From JBKCUK01 sp046318415 (GTDB lineage: Bacteria; Pseudomonadota; Alphaproteobacteria; Caedimonadales; Caedimonadaceae): a DNA stretch of 64,000 bases. A program made the translations under genes and the position numbers. Location: contig JBKCUK010000004.1 of NCBI GenBank assembly GCA_046318415.1, forward strand, positions 1 through 64,000, read 5' to 3'. Positions 35,894 through 44,672 of this stretch are shown here, one piece after another. The stretch's first letter is position 1. The number at the start of each line of letters is the position of its first letter. The notes under the pieces were generated by a model. It was not told where the DNA came from and did not search any database. It worked only from the letters and a program-made list of their open reading frames with translations.

Positions 35894-36685
35894 CTATTCC
35901 ACCTCTTCCAGTTGCCGTGAAATGATGGCCATGAATTCGTGGGCAAAGGTCTCAAGACGACTGCCATAGCGTCCAAAGTCCGAAGAAATCTTGTTGTAGG
36001 CCAGTACGGCGGGAATGGCCGCGACAAGACCAATGGCCGTTGCAAACAACGCCTCGGCAATACCGGGCGCCACCACGGCCAGATTGGTGCTTTGTTGAGC
36101 GGCAATGCCCTGGAACGAGTTCATGATGCCCCAAACGGTTCCAAAAAGACCCACGAAGGGTGCCGTCGAACCAACGGAAGCCAAGAAGCCCATGTGGCGT
36201 TCCAGCTGCTCCATTTCACGGTTGAGGGTCAAATGCATGACCCGCTCGATGCGTTGTTGTAATGTGCTGCCCAGCTCGCGGGTGACACTGCGGCCCTTTG
36301 CAGCGGAGCGCCGCCACTCGCGCATGGCGGCCGCAAACACCGCTGTCATCGGATCTTTAGGACGGGCGCCCACACGCTCAAACAACGTGTCCAGCGAGCC
36401 CCCTGACCAGAACGCTTCTTCAAAGCGCTCGGCCGCGGCTTGCAACACACGAAGCCGGGCGACCTTCGCAAAAATAATGGTCCACGACCAAAACGAGGCC
36501 GCTACCAGTGCCAGCATGACCAGCTGCACAACAATGTCCGCATTCAGGACCAAGTCCACCATGGAAAAGCCCTTAGCTTGCACCGAATGCCCCACGGCTG
36601 TGGCGTCAATGGCCTGGGTTGCTGTGGGCACCGTGCCCGGCAGGGCGGTTGGTGTGGCTTGCGATGCTGATGTAAAACCGGTCAT
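35894..36685 (-). CDS. tolQ: Proton channel protein TolQ
   Basis: This 263-residue MotA/TolQ/ExbB-family protein has three helices. The N-terminal helix is at about 42-70. The two C-terminal helices contain LASVGSTAPFVGLFGTVWGI and IAEALFATAIGLVAAIPAVLAYN, the family signatures lining the proton path. The N-terminal region before the first helix is about 30 residues of Ala/Thr-rich sequence. It is the first tol gene after ybgC, with an 11-bp gap. Confidence 0.97.
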   Translation of the reverse strand: MTGFTSASQATPTALPGTVPTATQAIDATAVGHSVQAKGFSMVDLVLNADIVVQLVMLALVAASFWSWTIIFAKVARLRVLQAAAERFEEAFWSGGSLDTLFERVGARPKDPMTAVFAAAMREWRRSAAKGRSVTRELGSTLQQRIERVMHLTLNREMEQLERHMGFLASVGSTAPFVGLFGTVWGIMNSFQGIAAQQSTNLAVVAPGIAEALFATAIGLVAAIPAVLAYNKISSDFGRYGSRLETFAHEFMAIISRQLEEVE

Positions 36686-36697
36686 GATCCGCTTCCC

Positions 36698-37135
36698 TTA
36701 ATCCTCTATTTGAGCTTGCTCTCGTACTTGCCACTCACGGCAAAGCCTTACAAATTCCTGTTCAAGACGCACGGGCGCGCCCCTGCCGTTGATGCACACC
36801 ACGGTTACACGCAGCTCAGCGATACAAACACCACCACGTTGAAGTGTTTGCGCAAACACAACACGCACAGGTGTCATTTGGACAATCCGCGTGATAACCG
36901 TCACCTCATCGCCAACAAAAGCTGGCGCGCAATACTTAATGGTCAGGTCGCTGACCACAAAAAAGCGGTCAGCCCCATGTTCATCTCTATGGCAAATTCC
37001 GAATTCATGCAACAGATCGCTGCGGGCCCGCTCGGCAAAGCGCAAGTGGTTGGCATGATACATGTGCCCGCCCGCATCGGTATCCTCAAGGTAGACCCGA
37101 AACGACCGCAAAAACGGATTAGGCGGCAGCTTCAT
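36698..37135 (-). CDS. ybgC: YbgC-type acyl-CoA thioesterase
   Basis: This is a 145-residue hotdog-fold thioesterase. VYLEDTDAGGHMYHANHLRFAE holds the catalytic Asp of the 4-hydroxybenzoyl-CoA-thioesterase-like family (YxDTDxxGxVYHxNYxxF). I place the start at the ATG at 37135 behind GAGG, inside the end of ruvB; a GTG lies 12 nt earlier. It precedes tolQ, the usual place for ybgC. Confidence 0.94.
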   Translation of the reverse strand: MKLPPNPFLRSFRVYLEDTDAGGHMYHANHLRFAERARSDLLHEFGICHRDEHGADRFFVVSDLTIKYCAPAFVGDEVTVITRIVQMTPVRVVFAQTLQRGGVCIAELRVTVVCINGRGAPVRLEQEFVRLCREWQVREQAQIED

Positions 37136-38171
37136 CGCCGTCCTCACCTGCTAAAAGGTTCAATTGAGCGGCGCGCTGAGGCGCTTGCAACCCAAGGTAG
37201 GCATAAGCCTGGGCTGTTAGCATACGACCTCTGGGCGAGCGCTGCAGATACCCTTGTTGAATCAGATAGGGCTCCACCACTTCTTCCAGGGTATCGCGCT
37301 GCTCAAAGAGGGCGGCAGCCAGGGTTTCAGCACCCACAGGCCCGCCTTGGTAGGCGTGGGCGATCTGCTCAAGGTAACGGCGATCCATGGCATCAAGACC
37401 TGCTGCATCCACACCCATACGATTTAACGCATGGTCCGCCAAGGCGAAATCCACGCGCCCAAGCCCAGCCACTTGCGCAAAGTCTCGAATGCGGCGCAGC
37501 AACCGACCCGCAATACGGGGTGTACCGCGTGAACGCTTTGCAACCTCGCTGAGTGCCTCAGGCTCAAGGATCAAACCCATCAGTCCTGCCGCTCTGGCGA
37601 CGATGCGCTCCAGTTCTTGCGTCGTGTAAAAATTCAAGCGCAACGGAATACCAAAGCGATCGCGCAAAGGCGAGGTTAAAAGACCGGTGCGCGTGGTGGC
37701 CGCCACCAGCGTAAAGGGGGGTAAATCAATGCGAATGGAGCGCGCAGCTGGTCCCTCACCGATGATCAGATCAAGCTTATAATCTTCCATGGCCGGATAG
37801 AGGACTTCTTCGATGGTCGAACTTAAGCGGTGAATTTCATCAATGAACAACACGTCCCGCGGTTGCAGGTTGGTGAGAATTGCCGCCAAGTCGCCGGCTT
37901 TGGTAATCATCGGGCCCGATGTGGCCCGAAAGCCCACACCTAATTCACTGGCCATGATTTGCGCAAGGGTTGTTTTCCCAAGACCAGGGGGGCCGAAAAA
38001 CAACACATGATCCATGGCGTCTTGACGCGCCTTGGCCGCCTCAAGAAACACTTTAAGGTTGGCGCGCACATCCTCTTGCCCCACAAAGTCAGCCAAGGAC
38101 TGGGGACGAAGGCTATGCTCGTTCACACCATCTTGTTCCTGGGCCTCTAAGCCCACCAGACGCTCATCCAT
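37119..38171 (-). CDS. ruvB: Holliday-junction branch-migration helicase RuvB
   Basis: This 350-residue AAA+ motor has Walker A GPPGLGKTTLA (about 60-70), Walker B LFIDEIHRLS, sensor-1 VAATTRTGLLTSPLRDRFGI and a C-terminal winged helix (GYLQRSPRGRMLTAQAYAYL). It drives branch migration with RuvA. It lies 8 bp after ruvA and overlaps ybgC. Confidence 0.98.
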   Translation of the reverse strand: MDERLVGLEAQEQDGVNEHSLRPQSLADFVGQEDVRANLKVFLEAAKARQDAMDHVLFFGPPGLGKTTLAQIMASELGVGFRATSGPMITKAGDLAAILTNLQPRDVLFIDEIHRLSSTIEEVLYPAMEDYKLDLIIGEGPAARSIRIDLPPFTLVAATTRTGLLTSPLRDRFGIPLRLNFYTTQELERIVARAAGLMGLILEPEALSEVAKRSRGTPRIAGRLLRRIRDFAQVAGLGRVDFALADHALNRMGVDAAGLDAMDRRYLEQIAHAYQGGPVGAETLAAALFEQRDTLEEVVEPYLIQQGYLQRSPRGRMLTAQAYAYLGLQAPQRAAQLNLLAGEDGDEAAA

Positions 38172-38179
38172 GGATCATC

Positions 38180-38812
38180 CTAAGCCCGGCTGAGGTGCCC
38201 GAGGCAGTTTTTGATTAATGTTTCAACATTATCATTTTCTGGATCGTTTTGCAGTGCTTTTGACAAAGCTTGTTCAGCCTCAAAGGCGCGGTAGCCCAAA
38301 TGCTGCAGGGCCGACAGGACATCCTGATGGGCACTGCTGACCTGAACGCCACGTGCCGCAGGCGAGACAGCTCCCTGAACCTGAGAAGATGTGGAAACGG
38401 GCATCGCCATGCCGCTGACCTTGTCTTTTAATTCGTGGGCAATGCGGGCGGCTAACTTAGGTCCCACGCCATCGGCTCTGGCCAAATAGGTTTTATCGCC
38501 GGATGCTATGGCCTGCATCAGTGTCTCGGGCGCACCAATAGACAGGAGCGCAAGGGCCACCTTCATCCCCACCCCTTGGACCGAGAGCACGGTGCGAAAC
38601 GCCGAGCGCTCGGCAGTGTCCGCAAAGCCGTAAAGATGAATGAAATCCTCACGCACCACCATTTCCGTGTGCAAGAGGCAAGCCTCCCCAAGACCTGGCA
38701 AACGACCAAGGGTATAGGCGCTGCACAAGATGTGCATACCCACGCCACCCACATCGATGACGGCAGCACCTTCTTCTACGGCAGCCAAGTGGCCTTTGAC
38801 GAATGTGATCAT
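38180..38812 (-). CDS. ruvA: Holliday-junction DNA-binding protein RuvA
   Basis: This 210-residue protein has an N-terminal OB fold (MITFVKGHLAAVEEGAAVID), tandem helix-hairpin-helix motifs (VQGVGMKVALALLSIG and ADGVGPKLAARIAHELKDKV) and a C-terminal RuvB-binding domain (VLSALQHLGYRAFEAEQAL). The start overlaps the ruvC stop by 4 bp. Confidence 0.97.
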   Translation of the reverse strand: MITFVKGHLAAVEEGAAVIDVGGVGMHILCSAYTLGRLPGLGEACLLHTEMVVREDFIHLYGFADTAERSAFRTVLSVQGVGMKVALALLSIGAPETLMQAIASGDKTYLARADGVGPKLAARIAHELKDKVSGMAMPVSTSSQVQGAVSPAARGVQVSSAHQDVLSALQHLGYRAFEAEQALSKALQNDPENDNVETLIKNCLGHLSRA

Positions 38813-39336
38813 GCCCTTTTCTCCTGCCAGCTGTTCATGGTTTCACGATGATGGCTGTGGCAAATGGCGATAGCCAGCGCATCGGCCGCATCCACCTTGA
38901 CCTCACCCAGTGTGGGCAGGAGGCGCTTGACCATCATCATCACTTGGTCTTTGTCCGCATGCCCCACACCCACCACGGTTTTCTTCACCTTATTAGCGCC
39001 ATATTCAAACACAGGAAGCCCCTTGGACGCCGGCGCCAGCATCACCACGCCGCGGGCCATGCCCAAGCGCAGCGTTGAGGTGGGATTGGTATTGACGAAG
39101 GTCTCCTCCACCGCGGCCTCATGGGGGGTATAGAGATCGAGGACCTCACTCAAACCTTCAAAAAGTTGCCGGAGTCTCACGGCAAGGTCCCCTGATGTGG
39201 GCGCGCTCACCACACCTGCTGCCACAGGACGCAAGGTACGGCCATCGCTTTCCACCACACCCCAGCCGGTGTGGCGAAGCCCCGGGTCCAGCCCTAAGAT
39301 GCGAATGGCTTTGGGTGCAGTTGACTTAAAATTCAA
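38809..39336 (-). CDS. ruvC: Crossover junction endonuclease RuvC
   Basis: This 175-residue resolvase has the catalytic acidic residues in ILGLDPGLRHTGWG, AVEETFVNTNPTS and DAADALAIAICH. The only upstream start candidate is the TTG at 39336, which overlaps the end of yebC by 11 bp; no ATG precedes the first catalytic Asp in frame. Coupling of yebC-ruvC-ruvA-ruvB is the common alphaproteobacterial order. Confidence 0.96.
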   Translation of the reverse strand: MNFKSTAPKAIRILGLDPGLRHTGWGVVESDGRTLRPVAAGVVSAPTSGDLAVRLRQLFEGLSEVLDLYTPHEAAVEETFVNTNPTSTLRLGMARGVVMLAPASKGLPVFEYGANKVKKTVVGVGHADKDQVMMMVKRLLPTLGEVKVDAADALAIAICHSHHRETMNSWQEKRA

Positions 39337-40075
39337 GGTTTTTCATCACCTCTTCATCGATATCATAGTTGGCGTAAACCGACTGCACATCGTCGTTATC
39401 CTCAAGCACATCGATGAGCTTAAACAACGTCTTTGCGGTTTCAGCATCAACGGGAACCGTGACCTTGGCCCGCCATGCCAATTTAGAGGATGCAGGGTCG
39501 CCAAATTTTGCAGAAAGCGCATCCCGGGCCGCCATTAAATCTTCAGGTGCGCACAAAATTTCATGCAAGGTCTCTCCACTTTGCACATCATTGGCGCCAG
39601 CATCAATGGCCGCCTCAAAGACAGCGTCCGGTCCCGCAACACTCAAGGGGTACTCAATAACGCCAAGGCGATCAAATTGGAAGCTAACGCTGTTGCTCTC
39701 GCCCAGGTTGCCGCTATGTTTGGAAAAGGCAGCACGAACCTCTGCAGCCGTGCGGTTTCGGTTGTCGGTCAGGGTTTCCACAATCACCGCAACACCCCCA
39801 GGGCCATAGCCTTCATAGCGCACCTCTTCATAGTTGGCCGTATCGTCACCGCCCAAACCTCGCTTAATGGCGCGCTCGATATTATCCTTGGGCATATTGG
39901 CCTCTCTTGCAGAGGCCAGGGCGCTGCGCAAGCGCGGGTTCGAGTTGGCGTCCGCCCCACTTTCTTTCACCGCCACCATGATTTCGCGGATAATTTTGGT
40001 GAACATCTTGGCGCGCTTCGCGTCCTGGGCGCCCTTGCGATACATGATGTTTTTAAATTGTGAATGTCCGGCCAT
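39326..40075 (-). CDS. yebC: YebC/PmpR-family regulator
   Basis: This 249-residue DUF28/TACO1 family protein begins with MAGHSQFKNIMYRKGAQDAK. Central GYGPGGVAVIVETLTDNRNR and SVSFQFDRLGVIEY match the family. Members act in transcription regulation or help ribosomes through polyproline stretches. The length is normal, and it lies directly upstream of ruvC. Confidence 0.96.
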   Translation of the reverse strand: MAGHSQFKNIMYRKGAQDAKRAKMFTKIIREIMVAVKESGADANSNPRLRSALASAREANMPKDNIERAIKRGLGGDDTANYEEVRYEGYGPGGVAVIVETLTDNRNRTAAEVRAAFSKHSGNLGESNSVSFQFDRLGVIEYPLSVAGPDAVFEAAIDAGANDVQSGETLHEILCAPEDLMAARDALSAKFGDPASSKLAWRAKVTVPVDAETAKTLFKLIDVLEDNDDVQSVYANYDIDEEVMKNLEF

Positions 40076-40163
40076 GATAGCTCATCCTTTCTCATCAAGA
40101 ATCTCTTGCTGCCAGTGATGACAAAGCTTTTGCCGGGCGTCAAGAGATGGGGATAAGGCTTCG

Positions 40164-40493
40164 TTAAATCAATCCTTCAGCCCGCCATTGATGGGCCACA
40201 TGGCTCAACTGTCTTAATAGCGGCTCTAGTTCTCGGGATCGGGCGGTCAGGTGATACGTCACCGTGGGCGGAATGGTTGGTTGATAATCGCGGTGCACCA
40301 GACCAGCCTGCTCCAGTTCTCGCAGTTTATCGGTCAGAACCTTTTGTGAAATGCCAGGAATCTGACGTTTAATGGCGTTGAAACGCAGCTGGCCACCATG
40401 GTTGGAGAGCACCACAAGGATATAAGCACTCCAGCGCTGGAACACCACGCGAAACATAGCCTCAACAGGACAAGACATCTCTCTGCGCTCCAC
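40164..40493 (-). CDS. HxlR-family transcriptional regulator
   Basis: This 109-residue winged-helix protein has the HxlR pattern: an N-terminal Cys in SCPVEA, the helix-turn-helix LRFNAIKRQIPGISQKVLTD, then LRELEQAGLVHRDYQPTIPP and VTYHLT. Such regulators often sense thiol or carbonyl stress through this Cys. It is divergent from a cupin gene with an 11-bp inverted repeat between them. Confidence 0.92.
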   Translation of the reverse strand: MERREMSCPVEAMFRVVFQRWSAYILVVLSNHGGQLRFNAIKRQIPGISQKVLTDKLRELEQAGLVHRDYQPTIPPTVTYHLTARSRELEPLLRQLSHVAHQWRAEGLI

Positions 40494-40500
40494 AATATAT

Positions 40501-40535
40501 AGTTACAAAAATGTTTCTACTTACTTTTTGTAACT
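40501..40535. promoter_or_regulatory. Inverted-repeat operator between hxlR-like and cupin genes
   Basis: AGTTACAAAAA (40501-40511) and TTTTTGTAACT (40525-40535) are perfect 11-bp complements with 13 bp between them, flanked by ATAT sequences on both sides. They sit just upstream of the HxlR-like gene, in its divergent gap with the cupin gene. This is the expected layout of an HxlR dimer site. Confidence 0.7.
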
Positions 40536-40592
40536 TATATTGCTAAGGGTAAAGTGTCAACGATGACAATAAACCAAGAAGGAGTTTGAAAT

Positions 40593-41000
40593 ATGTCAGT
40601 AAAAGCCATTGTTTTTGATGGAAACACCACCAAGTTCTCACCCGAGGCTTTCCCGGGGGTCCAATTACAAAGCTATATCCATCCCGATCCCCAATGGCAC
40701 GATGGGTATGACGCAAACATTCATGGTGCCCCAGATGTGCGCTTTAGTTTTGGTATTTTTACCATCGCGCCGCATCATTCTTGGCCCATAACCAAGTTCA
40801 GTATTGCGGAGGTCATTTATGTATTATCTGGAACCGCGCGCCTGACGGCAGGAGACGAGAGCTTTGATCTTAAAGAAGGACAGGTAGTTTATTTGCCGAA
40901 AAATTTACCCAGAAGTATTGAGAACACCTCGGACGTGCCTTTTCGCTTCCTTGATATGGTGGATCCAGCCTGGCAACCAGAGTTTGAGGTGGCTCTATAA
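40593..41000 (+). CDS. Small cupin-domain protein
   Basis: This is a 135-residue single cupin. The metal-motif region reads APHHSWPITKFSIAEVIYVLSG and a second motif is VVYLPKNLPRSIENTS. The classic G(X)5HXH(X)3-4E(X)6G pattern is only partly kept. AAGGAG precedes the ATG. It is probably controlled by the divergent HxlR-like regulator. The substrate is unknown. Its stop codon lies inside the first copy of a repeated leader sequence (40995-41093). Confidence 0.88.
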   Translation: MSVKAIVFDGNTTKFSPEAFPGVQLQSYIHPDPQWHDGYDANIHGAPDVRFSFGIFTIAPHHSWPITKFSIAEVIYVLSGTARLTAGDESFDLKEGQVVYLPKNLPRSIENTSDVPFRFLDMVDPAWQPEFEVAL

Positions 41001-41093
41001 ATTATTGATTTATCGTCACGAAAGCTATGGCAGCAGGTTTTTGGGTGTGCTATTTCCTCAAGCAAACTTGTGCAAATAGAAAGAGGATGCTTG
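40995..41093 (+). repeat. Duplicated leader region, copy 1
   Basis: CTATAAATTATTGATT followed by TATCGTCAC, then GGTGTGCTAT and AAGCAA, recurs almost unchanged at 42515-42612, in both cases ending at the ATG of a paralogous secreted-protein gene. The TAA of the cupin gene is part of this copy. Confidence 0.75.
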
Positions 41094-42434
41094 ATGAAAA
41101 CGATCGCTCGAAGCCTTGTCGCTATGACTATGCTGACCGGAAGTGCTTTTGGCACTGCCCTTCTCGAGGAGAAACATGACCTCAACGCAAAAGCCTGGGT
41201 GAGTTCGGCGTTAAAAGAGGTACGTGCCGATATTCAATCCGTACGGGCGGAAATAAAAGAGGTACAAAAGGATCATCATGCGGCTTTGCAAGCAGCAGGT
41301 ACCACCCCCATTGAACGCGTTGAAATTGACGCAAAGCTGCATGAGATTCTCATCGCTGAAAACTTTTTGCATGAAGCACTGGCAGAACATCGCAGCCATG
41401 AGAAAAAGCTCAAAAAATTCAGTAAACACCTGGAACAAGCTGACCAAAAACAGCTTTCCAATATGATGACGTACCTCAGGCGCCACCAGTTAATGGGTGA
41501 GGATGCACTTGGCGGAGATGAAGTGAGCGCCTCCTGGCTGGTTCAAGGCATGAAGGCTGTTGAGACCATATTGAAGCACCCCGTTGCGACGACCGGACTT
41601 ATGCTGAGTGCCCAGATTGCAGGCGCTGCTGCATGGAGAGGCCCTCAGTGCTCACCCAACGAAGGTGGCAAACTGAATCGTTCCACAATAACGCCCGTTG
41701 AAGAATTCACACTCGGTGGCTCGCACAACGCTACCCTCATTCAAATTTTTGACGTCCGTTACACTGAAGACGTCAGTCCAACGTTTGCGTATCAGAATTT
41801 CTGCCCTGCAAGCGTTCAGCAACCCCAAGCGATTGACCCAGTTGTGTTATCGCAAAACAAGAGCCCGGTAAGTACCATCTGGACCCATAGCGCAATTAAG
41901 CGTGGAGAGCTCAACTATAAAGAGGCTAAAATAAGCTTCAAAGAGGGCTTCAATGAGAACTCTCATGGCCTTATCTTTGTTCCGAATCCAGAGTGTGGAA
42001 AAGTTCCTCTCAATATTTCAATCGCAGGTAGCGAACCATGCGTGGCCGCACGTTTTGAAACGCCTTATTTATCGGCCGGTGGTGAGAATCGCTGCCAAGT
42101 TCTTTACCACTGCCCGGTACCCCAGAATTTGCGTTTGCGACAAGTGGAGTATGGTGTAGGCCCATGTACAGAATTCCCTGCAACCCTCAAAAGAGACCGC
42201 TCAAGCGCGCATCAATCTCAATGTGACGAGACGTTGACGCTGAGGCCCGCAGGGATGAATGAACACGGTGTTCCCCTGTGCGAAGCGACATACCAATGCC
42301 CAACAAAAGTTCATCGCTTTGAGATATGGGTGGATTTCTACGCCCCCTTCATCAACAGTTTGCCAACCCTGGTGCGTCAGGCAAGAGATGAGCTGACCAC
42401 ACGCATTCAATGGATGTTGGACCGCGGACAATAG
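41094..42434 (+). CDS. Secreted coiled-coil/Cys-containing protein, paralog A
   Basis: This is an unrecognised 446-residue protein from the ATG at 41094 (AGAGGA ribosome-binding site). Residues 1-21 are a signal peptide (MKTIARSLVAMTMLTGSAFG). A charged helical, coiled-coil-like region at about 35-140 contains EHRSHEKKLKKF. A hydrophobic Gly/Ala segment (HPVATTGLMLSAQIAGAAA) follows, then a C-terminal half with about nine Cys and short CP motifs. It is a paralog of the next gene, sharing signal peptide, HEKKLKKF, HPV-ATGL-LS-Q and the end region. No known domain is evident. Confidence 0.82.
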   Translation: MKTIARSLVAMTMLTGSAFGTALLEEKHDLNAKAWVSSALKEVRADIQSVRAEIKEVQKDHHAALQAAGTTPIERVEIDAKLHEILIAENFLHEALAEHRSHEKKLKKFSKHLEQADQKQLSNMMTYLRRHQLMGEDALGGDEVSASWLVQGMKAVETILKHPVATTGLMLSAQIAGAAAWRGPQCSPNEGGKLNRSTITPVEEFTLGGSHNATLIQIFDVRYTEDVSPTFAYQNFCPASVQQPQAIDPVVLSQNKSPVSTIWTHSAIKRGELNYKEAKISFKEGFNENSHGLIFVPNPECGKVPLNISIAGSEPCVAARFETPYLSAGGENRCQVLYHCPVPQNLRLRQVEYGVGPCTEFPATLKRDRSSAHQSQCDETLTLRPAGMNEHGVPLCEATYQCPTKVHRFEIWVDFYAPFINSLPTLVRQARDELTTRIQWMLDRGQ

Positions 42435-42514
42435 TCCTCATCGGTTGGACCAATTTTAATCGTGGGCTGGATCGCTTCTTCTTCATAAACGTGGGTGGAG
42501 ATAATCTCTCTACC

Positions 42515-42612
42515 CTATAAATTATTGATTGATCGTCACAAAAATCATGGTGGTGATCTGTTAGGTGTGCTATCTCTCCAAGCAATCTCGCGCAACAACT
42601 AAAGGATGCATC
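42515..42612 (+). repeat. Duplicated leader region, copy 2
   Basis: CTATAAATTATTGATT-GATCGTCAC and the later GGTGTGCTAT, CCAAGCAA and AAGGATGC blocks match copy 1 at 40995, with the same distance (98 versus 99 nt) to the start codon. Promoter or leader function is likely because the spacing is kept. Confidence 0.75.
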
Positions 42613-43863
42613 ATGAAAACAATCACTCAGAGCCTTGCTGTCATGACCTTATGTACCGGGGCTGCTTTGGCATCGCTTCCCTACGAAGAAACTGAGAGGC
42701 TTGATGCGAAAAGTCTTATTCAGAAAGCACTTTTTGAAGTGCGTCAGGATATACGTTCCCTGAAGCAAGGGCTTGAAGAAACTCAACAAGATCGCCTGGA
42801 ATTCAAAGTCGTGCTCAAGTCAGCAGATGCAAGGGCTAAGAACCGCGCATGGCTGGCTCAGCAGCTGCAGCAGATGGATCATGCGGAAAAGTTCATGTTG
42901 GATGACCTTCGCGAGAAGCGCGGACATGAGAAGAAACTCAAAAAATTCAAAATTCAACTGACTCGCATGGAAACCTCAGGCCTAGCTCTTGACCAAGATA
43001 CGCTAAAAAGTATGTTAGCTGCCCTTGGGGAGATGGACTTACTCGACCATGTTGGAACAGGCTTTGTTGATGGAGATGCCACAACAAATAGTCCTTGGCT
43101 CAACAAAGGCCTGATGACCCTCCAACAAACCCTGGGACATCCAGTTGTTGCAACTGGCCTTTTGCTGAGCACACAGGTGATGGGTGTCGCTGCATCCCTC
43201 GGGCCAATCTCATCCAAACAAGCTCAAGCAAATCTGAAATCAGCATTTTCTCTTTTAAGACGCGCGCGAGACCTGCAATGCCCGCCTTCAAGAGGAGATG
43301 AATTTAAGCATCGCATTCTCAATCCCATTGAAATCTCTGTTCAAGGCACAACTGAAGATATGGTCCTAAAACAGCATTACGAGATCAGTTACGCCCACAG
43401 TACAAGGTTAAGCTTAGAACTGAACCCCTATTGCCCAGCAGGAACCCATAGACCTGAAAACCGGGCGCATACAGACCCACTGAACACTGTCTGGACATTC
43501 GCCTCTTTTCGCGAGGCTCAGTTTAACCAAAAAGAATCGCGGGAAACCCTCTATGAATATAATTATCTGAGGAACGCCCCGAGGTGCATCGGCTTCAAGA
43601 TGAGTATTGATGTTAACCCGCAGATTCCCTCCTGCGTTGCCTCAGGAGCAGTTCAAGAGGCTCTTGAGCGGTGCTGGATCAGGTATGATTGTCCACTGCC
43701 CGCGGGAACATTCCCCTCACAGCACATGGACGATGCGAAGCCCATCGCCCTCGAAGAGGGCAAACACGCATCCATCAGTGTGCGCATACACAGCGACCAG
43801 CTTGATGCAGTTCCGGCACTAGTCAATGAGGCCTATCACGGCTTGATTGATCGCGTTCAGTAG
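42613..43863 (+). CDS. Secreted coiled-coil/Cys-containing protein, paralog B
   Basis: This is an unrecognised 416-residue protein starting at the ATG at 42613 behind AAAGGATGC. It has a signal peptide (MKTITQSLAVMTLCTGAALA), a Gln/Glu/Lys-rich helical region with EKRGHEKKLKKF, the hydrophobic HPVVATGLLLSTQVMGVAAS, and a C-terminal half with scattered Cys, including CP pairs. It is a tandem duplicate of paralog A that has diverged considerably, which suggests an older duplication under selection. Its role is unknown; surface or host contact is possible. Confidence 0.82.
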   Translation: MKTITQSLAVMTLCTGAALASLPYEETERLDAKSLIQKALFEVRQDIRSLKQGLEETQQDRLEFKVVLKSADARAKNRAWLAQQLQQMDHAEKFMLDDLREKRGHEKKLKKFKIQLTRMETSGLALDQDTLKSMLAALGEMDLLDHVGTGFVDGDATTNSPWLNKGLMTLQQTLGHPVVATGLLLSTQVMGVAASLGPISSKQAQANLKSAFSLLRRARDLQCPPSRGDEFKHRILNPIEISVQGTTEDMVLKQHYEISYAHSTRLSLELNPYCPAGTHRPENRAHTDPLNTVWTFASFREAQFNQKESRETLYEYNYLRNAPRCIGFKMSIDVNPQIPSCVASGAVQEALERCWIRYDCPLPAGTFPSQHMDDAKPIALEEGKHASISVRIHSDQLDAVPALVNEAYHGLIDRVQ

Positions 43864-43901
43864 GCTTTGAAACCCTTGACCCAGAAGTCTTAATCTACGA
43901 A

Positions 43902-43921
43902 GGGCTTCCCCATGGAAGCCC
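43902..43921. terminator. Stem-loop between convergent genes
   Basis: GGGCTTCC-CCAT-GGAAGCCC is a perfect 8-bp hairpin between the ends of paralog B (plus) and the small secreted protein (minus). No clear T-run follows on either strand, so termination is only probable. Confidence 0.5.
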
Positions 43922-43937
43922 CTCTAAAATCAACTTA

Positions 43938-44459
43938 CTACCAGAAATATTTCTCTCGCACCCACATGCGCCAAGGCTTGGTAAGAATGCCGCGCGCAAT
44001 CAGTTCCTGTTCATGCTCAGGGGTGAGCAAATTGCGATTCTTTAAAAAATTGGCAACTACGGCGAGCATACCGCGTCGCTGTTGGGGTTTTGTGAGTGAA
44101 ATACGTGAGTATTTTTTATAGTATTCAGTCAGATTGTCGTAGTAATCTTCAAGATCCAATATTTGATCATCAATTTGCATTTTCTGATTAAAGAAAAAAC
44201 AACATGGGTCTTGATCATAAACGTGATTTGATTCCTCAAGATTCTGTAGATATTTTATTTTCTCTGCAACGTACTCTCTGTAAAGATTGATGAAGGGCAG
44301 GGCGTCATGGACGATGTCATCCATGCTCAGCCAGTGAAGTTGCGGTTTTTGAGGCTGTTCGTATGTATCCTCATCTAGCATGATGAGAGTATCCGATGCT
44401 GCGGCAACCCCAATCATGACAGCCGCTGCACAAAGTGTACGTCCTAAAAATGAAATCAT
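43938..44459 (-). CDS. Small secreted protein of unknown function
   Basis: This 173-residue protein starts at the ATG at 44459 behind AGGAG; a longer frame has no ribosome-binding site. It has a signal peptide (MISFLGRTLCAAAVMIGVAA). The mature part is acidic and helical, with DQDPCCFFFN and a Tyr-rich EDYYDNLTEYYKKY. I do not recognise it. It is convergent to the duplicated secreted pair. Confidence 0.8.
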   Translation of the reverse strand: MISFLGRTLCAAAVMIGVAAASDTLIMLDEDTYEQPQKPQLHWLSMDDIVHDALPFINLYREYVAEKIKYLQNLEESNHVYDQDPCCFFFNQKMQIDDQILDLEDYYDNLTEYYKKYSRISLTKPQQRRGMLAVVANFLKNRNLLTPEHEQELIARGILTKPWRMWVREKYFW

Positions 44460-44567
44460 CTTTTCTCCTGAATGATCGACATTGAACACGAATTCGTAAG
44501 ATTCTGGTGTTGGTAGCAAGAGGGGAGCAAAAACTCAATGAGAGAATGTGTATAAAATGTATTTTTA

Positions 44568-44596
44568 TTGACATATTGTCTTTTCCTGCATCTAAA
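44568..44596 (+). promoter_or_regulatory. Probable sigma-70 promoter for the rhomboid gene
   Basis: TTGACA (44568-44573) is followed after 17 bp by TCTAAA (44591-44596), a 4/6 match to the -10 consensus. It lies about 75 bp upstream of the rhomboid start. Confidence 0.45.
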
Positions 44597-44672
44597 ATTA
44601 TCCTCGTCCGTGCGAAATTGGACTGAAACGATGCTTTTTTGGGATTAAGGGAAAGTTTGAAAGGTTTTTGTT

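Noticed and set aside
36105..37552. Long plus-strand frames (36105-36701 and 36710-37552) opposite tolQ, ybgC and ruvB
   Set aside because: They lie antisense to conserved genes, their predicted proteins have no domain or start signal, and their composition follows the opposite strand's codon pattern.
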